Source: an uncultured Bacilli bacterium (GTDB lineage Bacteria > Bacillota_I > Bacilli_A > RF39 > UBA660). From it: a DNA stretch of 7,173 bases. Positions within the stretch are counted from its first letter, which is position 1. The number at the start of each line of letters is the position of its first letter. Below the pieces are notes generated by a model, which saw only the letters and a program-made list of their open reading frames with translations, did not search any database and was not told the DNA's origin. Below, piece by piece: positions 1 to 5,905 of the stretch. The stretch lies in NCBI GenBank assembly GCA_910578745.1, contig CAJTSN010000038.1, positions 1,542-8,714 of the forward strand, read 5' to 3'. A program made the position numbers and the translations under genes.

Positions 1-412
1 CCTCTTTAATATCCGAATTTTTGAATAAAATTCGATTCATTTTCGCACCAGAAAAATTAAGATATTGTGTTAGACAATCATGGAATTGAATATCGTATAA
101 AGAAGAATCTATAAAAGAAGTTCCTAGCATTTTACAATTTTTAAAAATCACTCGGTCCATTCGTTTGTTATCAAAACATTGATTCGATAAATCACATTCT
201 TCAAAAAGAACATCTACGAATTCAACACAAGTGAGTGTTATATTTGTAAAATCGATATGACGAAAAATACAACTATCAAAAGTAACTTCTTCTATTTCTA
301 TGGGAGATTCTTTTTGCTTAGAAAAAAGGGTGTGGTCATAAATCCCCTCTTCCAAAGCTTTTTCTATTTCTACTTCTTTTTCATAGAAAATTTTAGGTTC
401 TTTTATTTTCAT
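1..412 (-). CDS. Pentapeptide-repeat protein, 3' end beyond window
   Basis: The first 137 codons are visible and the frame runs open off the left edge. From residue 45 every fifth residue is a bulky hydrophobic (F45, F50, F55, L60, F65, F70, L75, F80, M85, F90, M95, F100, L105, F110, then T115, F120, M125, F130, I135). That is the signature of the right-handed quadrilateral beta-helix of pentapeptide-repeat proteins. The first 44 residues are charged and outside the repeat. There is no signal peptide, so it is probably cytosolic. The ATG at 412 follows a GGAGG (complement of 418-422) with a 5-base spacer, which fixes the start. Some members of this fold (Qnr, MfpA, AlbG) protect DNA gyrase by mimicking DNA, but most have no known role, and nothing here justifies a resistance call. 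It appears to be a separate unit with its own promoter at 546-551. Confidence 0.88.
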   Translation of the reverse strand, partial: MKIKEPKIFYEKEVEIEKALEEGIYDHTLFSKQKESPIEIEEVTFDSCIFRHIDFTNITLTCVEFVDVLFEECDLSNQCFDNKRMDRVIFKNCKMLGTSFIDSSLYDIQFHDCLTQYLNFSGAKMNRILFKNSDIKE

Positions 413-545
413 ACAATCCTCCAAGCCTCTTTTATGATTTTTTACTTTTTGTTACAATCGTATCCTTTGACAAAATCTCTTTCTGATACTATTTTCTTCA
501 AAAATAAGTCAGTTCATAAACGAACGATTTATCAAATTCTTTATT

Positions 546-554
546 ATTATAGCA
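546..554 (-). promoter_or_regulatory. Extended -10 promoter for the pentapeptide-repeat gene
   Basis: On the minus strand the sequence reads TGCTATAAT, a perfect TATAAT (546-551) with the TGn extension. At the usual 17-base spacing the -35 (569-574) is only TTCTTT, so recognition would rest on the extended -10. Transcription would start near 539, leaving a leader of about 125 bases before the ATG at 412. It lies between the stop of the beta-helix gene (600) and the pentapeptide gene. The 12 bases ATGCTATAATAA are identical to the promoter in front of the HPt gene. Confidence 0.6.
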
Positions 555-599
555 TCTTTTCTGTAAATAAAGAAGATTTCTATAGAAACTTACTCCTAT

Positions 600-2336
600 T
601 TAAGGCATAGGCTGTGGCCGATTTTGTGGTGGATTTTCTTTTCCCCCTCTTTTTCTTGGTCTCATCGTATCGACGTTTCCTACAGTTGTCGTAATAGAAG
701 TAATTGTAAATGTTTGCACTTCTTTTTCATTTATTTTTATGGTATAGGTATGATCCTTTTGTAATTGGTTTGAAGAGAAAACGAGAGAAGAGAACGATTT
801 ATCTGCCGTTTTGGAAAAGATGTTATTTCCCTCTGTATCTATAATTTCTATTTGACTCTTTTCTTCATAAGTTTCTTCAAAACCAATAGTGATATTATAT
901 TGTTTTGAAGAGGAACTGATTCCTTGTAACATACCACTTGATCCTATTAAAGAAATCTCTCCTCCATCTACAACAAATTCGCCATCATAATCGAGCGCTC
1001 CATTTCCATTATCACTTGGACCATCGACTGTAATTTCACCGCCATATACATAACCATTTCCATTGACATCAATCCCATCTCCATTTGCATTGACATCAAT
1101 GACACCACCATAGATTTTTAACCAATTCTCCATTTGATTCTTATTTTGAAAAGGTTCCATTCGATTTGAGGGATCCTTCTTACTTGCCGCATTCATTCCA
1201 TCATCGTCAGAGATAATAGTAATAGTTCCGTTTTGAATCAAAATGTTAGAGGCCTCAATTCCTTCATAACTTTTCAAAATAGAAAGATTTCCTCCTTCAA
1301 TCAAAAGCGTCTCATCTGCATGTATTCCATCATCACCAGAAGAAATTGTAAATTCGCCATCCTTAATTCCTATGGAAGTATTGGAATGAATACTGTCATC
1401 GACTGTGTCAAAGGTAAAAGTTCCTCCTTGAATGACAAGGTTATCTCCAGCTTTGATTCCTTTCTTACTTGCCGTATTGCTTGACACTTTTGTCTCTCTT
1501 GGAGAAAAAGAAGGTTTTTCACTCGTTGACTCTGCTTGTTCACTACCCCCTCCTGTCTTTATTAAAAACGTTCCCTCTTGAATCAATACTTTTGTCTCTG
1601 CATCCATTCCATCATTTTCTGCTTCAATCGTAAAATCACCATTTTCAATTAAAATGAACCCTTTTTTAGCGTCTGTCGTATTGGTTGTTTTTAATCCATC
1701 TCCTAAAGCGGTAATGTCAAATGTTCCTCCTAAAATAGAAATAGAGTCCTTCCCACGTATTCCATCATCTTTTGCATCAATCCTATAAACGCCCTCAGTC
1801 ACTTCTATATTATCTTTGCTTACAATTCCATCTTGATAATTAGAAGTCACATATAAGGTTCCTTTTCCTTCAAAGAAGAGGTCATCTTTACTATAAATGA
1901 CTCCATCAAGTTCCTCACTTTCCGTCGTACGTGTACTTCCATCTTCGAATCTATTTTCAGTTCCTTCCTCTAAAGATAAAAAGGTCGCCTTCGAATTTTT
2001 AATATATAAAGCAGGCCCATTTGCATTTTTAATCGAAACTTGATTCAAAATGAGTTTGACATAATCCTCGGTATCAATCGTAATTGAGCCATCTTCTAGT
2101 GTACCTGATAGAATATAAATACCTCCTTCTTGAATATCAATACTATCTGAAAGTTCAATCTTTTCGGTTTTATAAGTAGACCAATCGATATCTAGATTAT
2201 GGTAATCCAAAGTGAGGTCCATATCAAGGGACTGTATCGTTTCTATCGTATTCTTTTTCTTATGGCTTTGTCTCCAAAGAAAATAGCCTCCTCCACAAAA
2301 TAGGAGTATGACAAGAGACAAAATTATTTTTCTCAT
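600..2336 (-). CDS. Membrane-anchored beta-helix protein, Cthe_2159 carbohydrate-binding family
   Basis: The 578-residue protein has a positively charged N-terminus and one hydrophobic segment (about residues 4-21) followed by basic residues, consistent with an N-terminal anchor and an extracellular body. Residues 75-465 hold about ten imperfect coils alternating a beta-strand motif (GGTFDI, QEGTFLI, GGEITV) with acidic DDGI/NDGM/GDGI turns, as at 190-193, 241-244, 335-338, 378-381 and 419-422. These turns look suited to calcium. This pattern matches the Cthe_2159 family (Pfam Cthe_2159, formerly DUF4353), whose founding member is a calcium-binding beta-helix that binds cellulose and pectin. 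A Ser/Gly-rich insert lies at about 262-290, a small beta domain at 480-550, and a basic proline-rich tail at 558-578. I chose ATG 2336, one base after the upstream stop, preceded by AGAAAGTGA. An in-frame GTG at 2348 would add four residues. The ligand is unknown. No terminator is evident downstream. Confidence 0.85.
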   Translation of the reverse strand: MRKIILSLVILLFCGGGYFLWRQSHKKKNTIETIQSLDMDLTLDYHNLDIDWSTYKTEKIELSDSIDIQEGGIYILSGTLEDGSITIDTEDYVKLILNQVSIKNANGPALYIKNSKATFLSLEEGTENRFEDGSTRTTESEELDGVIYSKDDLFFEGKGTLYVTSNYQDGIVSKDNIEVTEGVYRIDAKDDGIRGKDSISILGGTFDITALGDGLKTTNTTDAKKGFILIENGDFTIEAENDGMDAETKVLIQEGTFLIKTGGGSEQAESTSEKPSFSPRETKVSSNTASKKGIKAGDNLVIQGGTFTFDTVDDSIHSNTSIGIKDGEFTISSGDDGIHADETLLIEGGNLSILKSYEGIEASNILIQNGTITIISDDDGMNAASKKDPSNRMEPFQNKNQMENWLKIYGGVIDVNANGDGIDVNGNGYVYGGEITVDGPSDNGNGALDYDGEFVVDGGEISLIGSSGMLQGISSSSKQYNITIGFEETYEEKSQIEIIDTEGNNIFSKTADKSFSSLVFSSNQLQKDHTYTIKINEKEVQTFTITSITTTVGNVDTMRPRKRGGKENPPQNRPQPMP

Positions 2337-2337
2337 A

Positions 2338-3009
2338 TTATAAATCACTTTCTACTAAAGGATGGGTTAAAATTATTTTTAGATTTCCATTTTTCGTACG
2401 CAACTCATCTATAAATTCTTTTTCATTTTTTGTTGTAAGTAGAGTGATTCGATAACTTAAATCAAACATACTTCCCATATTGGTTGTTTTTACTTGCTCT
2501 AATTCTACTTTTTTTGTATATTGATCAAAAATAGTATCAAAAACAGTTGTATAATCTAAATTCTCAGGAATTGTGATTTTTAAAATCTTCTCTTGTCTGT
2601 TTGGATCAAAAAATTTGGCTTTACTAAGTAGTAGTAATATAGCACATCCCATACATGTCATAATTCCAGCAAATAGCAAATGCCCCATTCCTGTTGCTAA
2701 ACCGATGGTCATGGCAAAAAAGACACTGAGTATTTCTTTCGATGTTCCGGGTAAACTTCGAAAACGAACCAAACTAAATGCGCCTAAAATGGCAACACTT
2801 GTTCCTAAATTTCCATTCACCATAAAAATGACAATTTGTACTAAAAGGGGTAAAACGGAAAGCGTCACTAAAAAATTTTTATTATATTTAGATGTATACT
2901 TATGAGTAAAAGCAATACAAATTCCTAGAAGGATAGAACAAACAGAACATAAAAAAATAGAATATAGTTCAACAGATGCCGTTTCATTTGAAAAAATACT
3001 AGTAAGCAT
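2338..3009 (-). CDS. DUF4956 family membrane protein
   Basis: The protein has 223 residues. Hydrophobic segments at about 16-35, 46-65, 92-107 and 109-128 predict four membrane helices. The loop between helices 2 and 3 carries GAFSLVRFRS (76-85), which I recognise as the hallmark of DUF4956. Residues 135-223 form a soluble tail with alternating strands and helices, like a ferredoxin or ACT-type regulatory domain, as in MgtC-like proteins. It is probably cytosolic. The ATG at 3009 overlaps the end of the VTC gene by 11 bases (2999-3009) and follows GAGAGG about 10 bases upstream, so the two are likely translationally coupled. DUF4956 genes commonly sit beside VTC-domain genes in Firmicutes, and the pairing suggests a membrane partner for the enzyme. 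Its biochemical activity is not established. Confidence 0.87.
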   Translation of the reverse strand: MLTSIFSNETASVELYSIFLCSVCSILLGICIAFTHKYTSKYNKNFLVTLSVLPLLVQIVIFMVNGNLGTSVAILGAFSLVRFRSLPGTSKEILSVFFAMTIGLATGMGHLLFAGIMTCMGCAILLLLSKAKFFDPNRQEKILKITIPENLDYTTVFDTIFDQYTKKVELEQVKTTNMGSMFDLSYRITLLTTKNEKEFIDELRTKNGNLKIILTHPLVESDL

Positions 3010-3700
3010 AATTTATTTTCCTCTCTTTCTTTTTTTCATAAATACTTCCATATTTTGAAAAGGAAGTTGGATAAATGTTTAAATCGGATAAAGCATGTAC
3101 AAGCCACATAGGCATAGCGCCTAATGTTTTTATTTCCATAATATAATATTCTCCTTTAAAATATCGAAATCCAGCATCACCGAGTTCTAAGCGTAAATCA
3201 TCGGTTCGACTTCTCAAATTTTCATCGAATGTAATGCGCAAATGCTTATTTTCCTTTGCGACATAACTTTTTCGATCATAAGCGATATAAATAGTTGGTT
3301 TTAATTGATAGTGAGTGAAGGCATAATCAATTTCTCTCATAATTTGATTGGTTTCATCAAATTCATGGTTTTTTATATACTCATAAAACTCTTTTAATTT
3401 CATTTTCACTCTTCTTTTTCCTACAATTCCTTTGTATTTTTTCTTTATTTCTAAAAAGACATCATCTTCTAAATCGGGAATTTTATAACTTCGAAGTCGT
3501 ATCTTTTCCTTAAAAATTGGTTTTTCTAAGGAGTGAACAATTAAATCATCATGGATAGTATCAAAATAAAGATTACAAATTGTAGTTTTATAAAATTTAT
3601 CTTTTTGTAAATAAGATTCGATTTTTTTTAGAAGTTCTTGCTTCTGTCTTCCATCAAGTACATACTTTTCTTCTACCCGCCGAAACACATTTTCATACAT
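2999..3700 (-). CDS. VTC-domain protein (polyphosphate polymerase domain)
   Basis: The protein has 233 residues, about the length of a single VTC catalytic domain, with no membrane helix. Conserved features of the triphosphate-tunnel fold are visible in order: VEEKYVL (9-15), NLYFDT (43-48), IRLRSY with R68 and R70, EIKKK (84-88), KRR (95-97), YDRKSY (141-146), and MEIKT with E189 and K191. The end carries FSKYG (214-218). In yeast Vtc4 such basic residues line a tunnel that builds polyphosphate from ATP, and a late glutamate holds the metal. All appear to be present, so the enzyme is predicted active, but its bacterial product is not proven. The ATG at 3700 follows AAAGGAG. It is the first gene of a three-gene operon and overlaps the DUF4956 gene, suggesting a cytosolic enzyme docked on that membrane protein. 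I could not identify a convincing promoter in 3701-3773. Confidence 0.88.
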   Translation of the reverse strand: MYENVFRRVEEKYVLDGRQKQELLKKIESYLQKDKFYKTTICNLYFDTIHDDLIVHSLEKPIFKEKIRLRSYKIPDLEDDVFLEIKKKYKGIVGKRRVKMKLKEFYEYIKNHEFDETNQIMREIDYAFTHYQLKPTIYIAYDRKSYVAKENKHLRITFDENLRSRTDDLRLELGDAGFRYFKGEYYIMEIKTLGAMPMWLVHALSDLNIYPTSFSKYGSIYEKKKERKINYAY

Positions 3701-3773
3701 ATTTTCTCTCCTTTCGAATTAATTTTAAAAAAAAGTTTTGAAAGAAAAATGGATTTTCTATGAATTTTTCGTG

Positions 3774-3800
3774 AAAAAAAAGAATTACCTCTAGTAATTC
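3774..3800 (-). terminator. Intrinsic terminator of the HPt gene
   Basis: On the minus strand GAATTAC (3794-3800), a five-base loop (3789-3793) and GTAATTC (3782-3788) form a perfect 7-bp stem, followed directly by eight T (3774-3781). It starts 16 bases past the HPt stop codon and lies 74 bases before the VTC start, so it separates the HPt gene from the VTC operon. Confidence 0.9.
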
Positions 3801-3815
3801 CCTTCTATCTTTCAT

Positions 3816-4172
3816 TTATCCATTATTATATTTTTCTAATATCGTTCCAATTCGATTGGCTTCTTCCATGAAAGCATCAAAATTTTCATTAATATAGTCC
3901 ATATCCTTTTCTTTTCCTTTTAATTCATGGGCATAAGCAAGTTCTATCAACTTCGTAAAACCTAAATATTTTGAATCACTTTTCATAGCATGCGCTAAAA
4001 TGGCATAATTTTCAAGATCCCCTTTTTCTTTATATTCTTTTAATGCAGGAATACGTGTTTTTTGTTCTTCTAAAAAATCAGATAAAGTTTCATTATACAT
4101 ATCCATATCCCCTAAAAGTTCTAATCCATGAGCAACATCAATTCCATTTTGTTCTAAAAACTCTCTATTCAT
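3816..4172 (-). CDS. Stand-alone HPt (histidine phosphotransfer) protein
   Basis: The protein has 118 residues, predicted almost entirely helical, and is the size of a single HPt four-helix bundle. It carries HAMKSDSKYLGF (61-72), matching the HPt consensus AHxLKGxSxxLG, with H61 as the predicted phosphate acceptor and K64 and G71 in their usual places. HPt proteins relay phosphate between response-regulator receiver domains in His-Asp phosphorelays. No histidine kinase or receiver domain is present in the window, so its partners lie elsewhere. The ATG at 4172 follows AAGGAG (complement of 4179-4184) with a 6-base spacer. It has its own promoter (4203-4232) and its own terminator (3774-3800), so it is transcribed alone. 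Partners, and whether it receives phosphate or removes it, cannot be told from sequence. Confidence 0.88.
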   Translation of the reverse strand: MNREFLEQNGIDVAHGLELLGDMDMYNETLSDFLEEQKTRIPALKEYKEKGDLENYAILAHAMKSDSKYLGFTKLIELAYAHELKGKEKDMDYINENFDAFMEEANRIGTILEKYNNG

Positions 4173-4202
4173 TTTTTACTCCTTCCCTATTCAGCTATAT
4201 TT

Positions 4203-4232
4203 ATTATAGCATACCTAAAAGGCTATTTGCAA
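4203..4232 (-). promoter_or_regulatory. Promoter of the HPt gene
   Basis: The minus strand reads TTGCAA (4227-4232), an 18-base spacer, then TATAAT (4203-4208) with an upstream TGC that makes it an extended -10. Transcription would start near 4196, about 24 bases before the HPt ATG and just upstream of its AAGGAG. The -35 lies immediately after the stop codon of the upstream rel-like gene. The spacer contains an inverted repeat, ATAGC (4222-4226 read on minus) and GCTAT (4206-4210), that reaches into the -10. Confidence 0.72.
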
Positions 4233-4233
4233 C

Positions 4234-5334
4234 CTACTTTACAGATTGCTTTTTTAAATATTCTCGAATTTTTCTTTTTGCTAAAGTCGTAACTACAATT
4301 TGTTCCCAGTCTTTTTTCCTATCTAAGAAAGAAGAAGTCGTACTCGTGATAATTTTTACCCGATCTTTATTTTTTAAAACAGTGTCAACAGGAACTTCTT
4401 CATCATTGACATACACTTTTATTAATTGATTTCCAATATCTGTATGGATTGTATAAGCAAAGTCTATAGCAGTGGCTCCTATAGGAAGTGCGTAGATATC
4501 TCCTTGTGGAGAATACACATAAATTTTACTAGATAAAACTTCCCCTTCTACATGTTCTACGAAGTCATAGTTATTTTCGAAAATTTCATTGACTTGTGAC
4601 AACGATTTATAAATTTGACAATTCTTAAAATCTTCTTGCATCACTTGATAAGCATCTTTCTCATAAATCTGCCAATAAGCCCCTAAACCAAATGAAGCAA
4701 TTTTATCCATTTTTTCCGTTCGAATTTGAATTTGAACTAAATGCCCATTTTCTCCAAAAACGGTTGTATGTAAAGACTGGTATAGATTTGTCTTTGGATT
4801 ACAAATATAATCTTTAAATTTGCCGTTGATGGGGTGGTATTTCGCATGAATTTGTCCTAAAGCTTGATAACAAGAAGCTACATCTTCCATAACGACCTTA
4901 AGACACAATAAATCAAACATATCACTCAATTTATGACCACTTTCTAAACGACTATAAATACCATATATATTTTTAGAACGAATTTTGACAGTTGTTTTCA
5001 AGTGATTTTGTATCAAGATATTTTCTATTCTCTCTTTCATTAGGTATAAATCTTCTTTTACAGTATTGTCATATTCTTCTCTTTTCTGTTTTAATTCTTT
5101 GAATGTTTCTGGATTTACGTAAGAAAAAGCAATATCCTCTAGTTCTGTTTTTATACGATATACACCTAAATGGTAAGCAAGTGGTGCATAAAATTTTAAA
5201 GTTTCCTCCGCTGTTTTTATTTGTTTTTCTGGTTTCTTATATTGAAGTGTCCTCATATTATGTAATTTATCACAAAGCTTAATTAAAAGAATTCGAACAT
5301 CTTGTTTTAAAGCAAAAACGACTAATTTCCGCAT
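4234..5334 (-). CDS. rel: Rel/SpoT-type protein, C-terminal fragment (synthetase-like and TGS domains)
   Basis: This 366-residue frame continues the HD-domain fragment at 5322-5678 after a one-base shift. It begins with the last part of the (p)ppGpp hydrolase domain, including CDKLHNMRT (21-29) with D22 as a metal ligand. A synthetase-like domain follows: RSKNIYGIY (119-127), MFDLLCLKV (139-147) with D141, FKDYICNPK (173-181) and YQSLHTTV (185-192). A TGS domain spans about 270-331, with PQGDIYALP and a DFAY.IHTDIG motif. The usual catalytic glutamate of the EIQIRT motif is Q201 here, and AEYG-AAHW reads ASFG-GAYW (213-221), so synthesis may be lost. The protein ends soon after TGS and lacks the helical, zinc-finger and ACT regions of full-length Rel. 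ATG 5334 has no well-placed ribosome site, so independent translation is doubtful. Restored, the gene would encode about 481 residues. Confidence 0.8.
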   Translation of the reverse strand: MRKLVVFALKQDVRILLIKLCDKLHNMRTLQYKKPEKQIKTAEETLKFYAPLAYHLGVYRIKTELEDIAFSYVNPETFKELKQKREEYDNTVKEDLYLMKERIENILIQNHLKTTVKIRSKNIYGIYSRLESGHKLSDMFDLLCLKVVMEDVASCYQALGQIHAKYHPINGKFKDYICNPKTNLYQSLHTTVFGENGHLVQIQIRTEKMDKIASFGLGAYWQIYEKDAYQVMQEDFKNCQIYKSLSQVNEIFENNYDFVEHVEGEVLSSKIYVYSPQGDIYALPIGATAIDFAYTIHTDIGNQLIKVYVNDEEVPVDTVLKNKDRVKIITSTTSSFLDRKKDWEQIVVTTLAKRKIREYLKKQSVK

Positions 5335-5678
5335 AGTTGCGTTTTCTTTTTCCTTTTTGGTATATTCTTAAAATTTGTGACACCATCAACTAAATCAGCA
5401 ATGGTTGGATTAAAAAGGGAAGTCAATTCTTGCTTAGTCATATCTGTATCTTCTAGGGTATCATGTAAAAAAGCAGCACAAATGGAATCGACATCCATAA
5501 TCGTACTTGCAGTATTATAGGCAACATTGATGGGATGAATAATATAAGGTTCCCCACTATCTCTTTTTTGTTCTGCATGAAGCTTATTGGCCAAATCATA
5601 AGCCTTTTTTATCATTTGTTTTTCTTCTTCACTGTAATTTTCAATTAATTCAAAAAAATCTTCGATCGTTTTATTCAT
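5322..5678 (-). CDS. rel: Rel/SpoT-type protein, N-terminal HD hydrolase fragment (frameshifted)
   Basis: This 118-residue frame is the start of a bifunctional (p)ppGpp synthetase/hydrolase. It holds the hydrolase signatures R39-D-S-G-E-P-Y (39-45), IIHP with H48, AAFLHDTLEDTD (68-79) with H72, D73, E76 and D77, and LVDGVT (96-101). It then leaves the family alignment at PKRKKKTQLCGN and stops at 5322-5324. The expected continuation, including the last metal-binding aspartate, is in the -1 frame (4234-5334). As written, the product would lack a complete HD site. The ATG at 5678 follows AAGGTG (complement of 5686-5691) with a 7-base spacer and a good promoter at 5733-5761, so expression signals are intact. 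It could be a true pseudogene, a recoded gene, or a base error in the assembly. Confidence 0.8.
   Translation of the reverse strand: MNKTIEDFFELIENYSEEEKQMIKKAYDLANKLHAEQKRDSGEPYIIHPINVAYNTASTIMDVDSICAAFLHDTLEDTDMTKQELTSLFNPTIADLVDGVTNFKNIPKRKKKTQLCGN
5325..5367 (-). other. Frameshift interval in the rel-like gene
   Basis: Both the HD frame and the synthetase frame are open only across this interval. A TAA closes the downstream frame at 5368-5370, and the TAG at 5322-5324 closes the upstream one. On the minus strand it contains the A-rich run A5-GG-A5-G-A4 (5342-5358). One extra A in either A5 run (5354-5358 or 5347-5351) restores a continuous protein reading on through KENATMRKLV into the conserved hydrolase end. 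Equivalently, a ribosome would have to slip back one base here. GAAAAAG (5346-5352) resembles a slippery heptamer but allows only imperfect re-pairing. Confidence 0.8.
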
Positions 5679-5732
5679 ATATAAACACCTTCAAACTTAT
5701 AAAAATATAAATTTCTATTTTTGATTAAATAC

Positions 5733-5761
5733 ATAGTACTCTTATTTAAAACAAAAGTCAA
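5733..5761 (-). promoter_or_regulatory. Sigma-A-type promoter of the rel-like gene
   Basis: The minus strand reads TTGACT (5756-5761), a 17-base spacer, then TACTAT (5733-5738). This differs from the consensus by one base at the -35 and one at the -10, with ideal spacing. Transcription would start near 5726, giving a leader of about 48 bases before the ATG at 5678. It is the best promoter candidate in the 227-base gap 5679-5905, which otherwise shows only AT-rich sequence and no clear terminator. Confidence 0.65.
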
Positions 5762-5905
5762 TAAGAAAGATTTTGTTTCATTTGGTACTTAAATTATAGG
5801 AATCTTTTCCTGTATTTGAGAATATTTCTATAAAGTTTAAAAATAGGTATAAAAAAAGAATGAAGAATCGATAAGTTGTCATCAAAGAAAATGATAAAAT
5901 GATAC

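Noticed and set aside
257..610. Plus-strand open frame of 117 codons, very rich in F and Y
   Set aside because: It lies antisense to the pentapeptide gene and its promoter region. Its composition is what a reverse-read AT-rich sequence gives, and there is no ribosome site.
1233..1484. Plus-strand open frame of 83 codons
   Set aside because: It lies entirely antisense to the well-supported beta-helix gene and shows no recognisable motif.
2280..2300. Lipoprotein lipobox at LLFC-GG in the beta-helix protein
   Set aside because: The residue before the cysteine is phenylalanine, not G, A or S, so signal peptidase II cleavage is unlikely. A simple membrane anchor fits better.
2337..2348. GTG 2348 as start of the beta-helix protein
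   Set aside because: It has no Shine-Dalgarno upstream. ATG 2336 begins a typical basic-hydrophobic leader and has a purine-rich AGAAAGTGA at a suitable distance. The difference is only four residues.
2573..2905. Plus-strand open frame of 110 codons
   Set aside because: It lies entirely antisense to the DUF4956 gene.
3722..3750. TAAAAT as the VTC operon -10
   Set aside because: No acceptable -35 lies at 16-18 bases and the region is a low-complexity A/T tract, so I do not call a promoter there.
4229..4249. Hairpin GCAATC/GGTTGC over the rel-like stop codon as a terminator
   Set aside because: The stem includes a wobble pair, the loop is 9 bases, and no T tract follows. It is probably incidental.
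4043..4429. Plus-strand open frame of 128 codons
   Set aside because: It runs antisense across the HPt gene, its promoter and the end of the rel-like gene, which are all well supported on the minus strand.
5346..5352. Programmed -1 slippery site GAAAAAG in the rel-like gene
   Set aside because: The P-site tRNA would mispair at its first base after slipping, and I see no clear downstream stem or well-spaced upstream Shine-Dalgarno. An indel is the simpler explanation.
5793..5798. TATAAT on the minus strand as a rel-like promoter
   Set aside because: The -35 at 17-base spacing is only TCTCAA and there is no TGn extension. The promoter at 5733-5761 is better formed and closer to the start.
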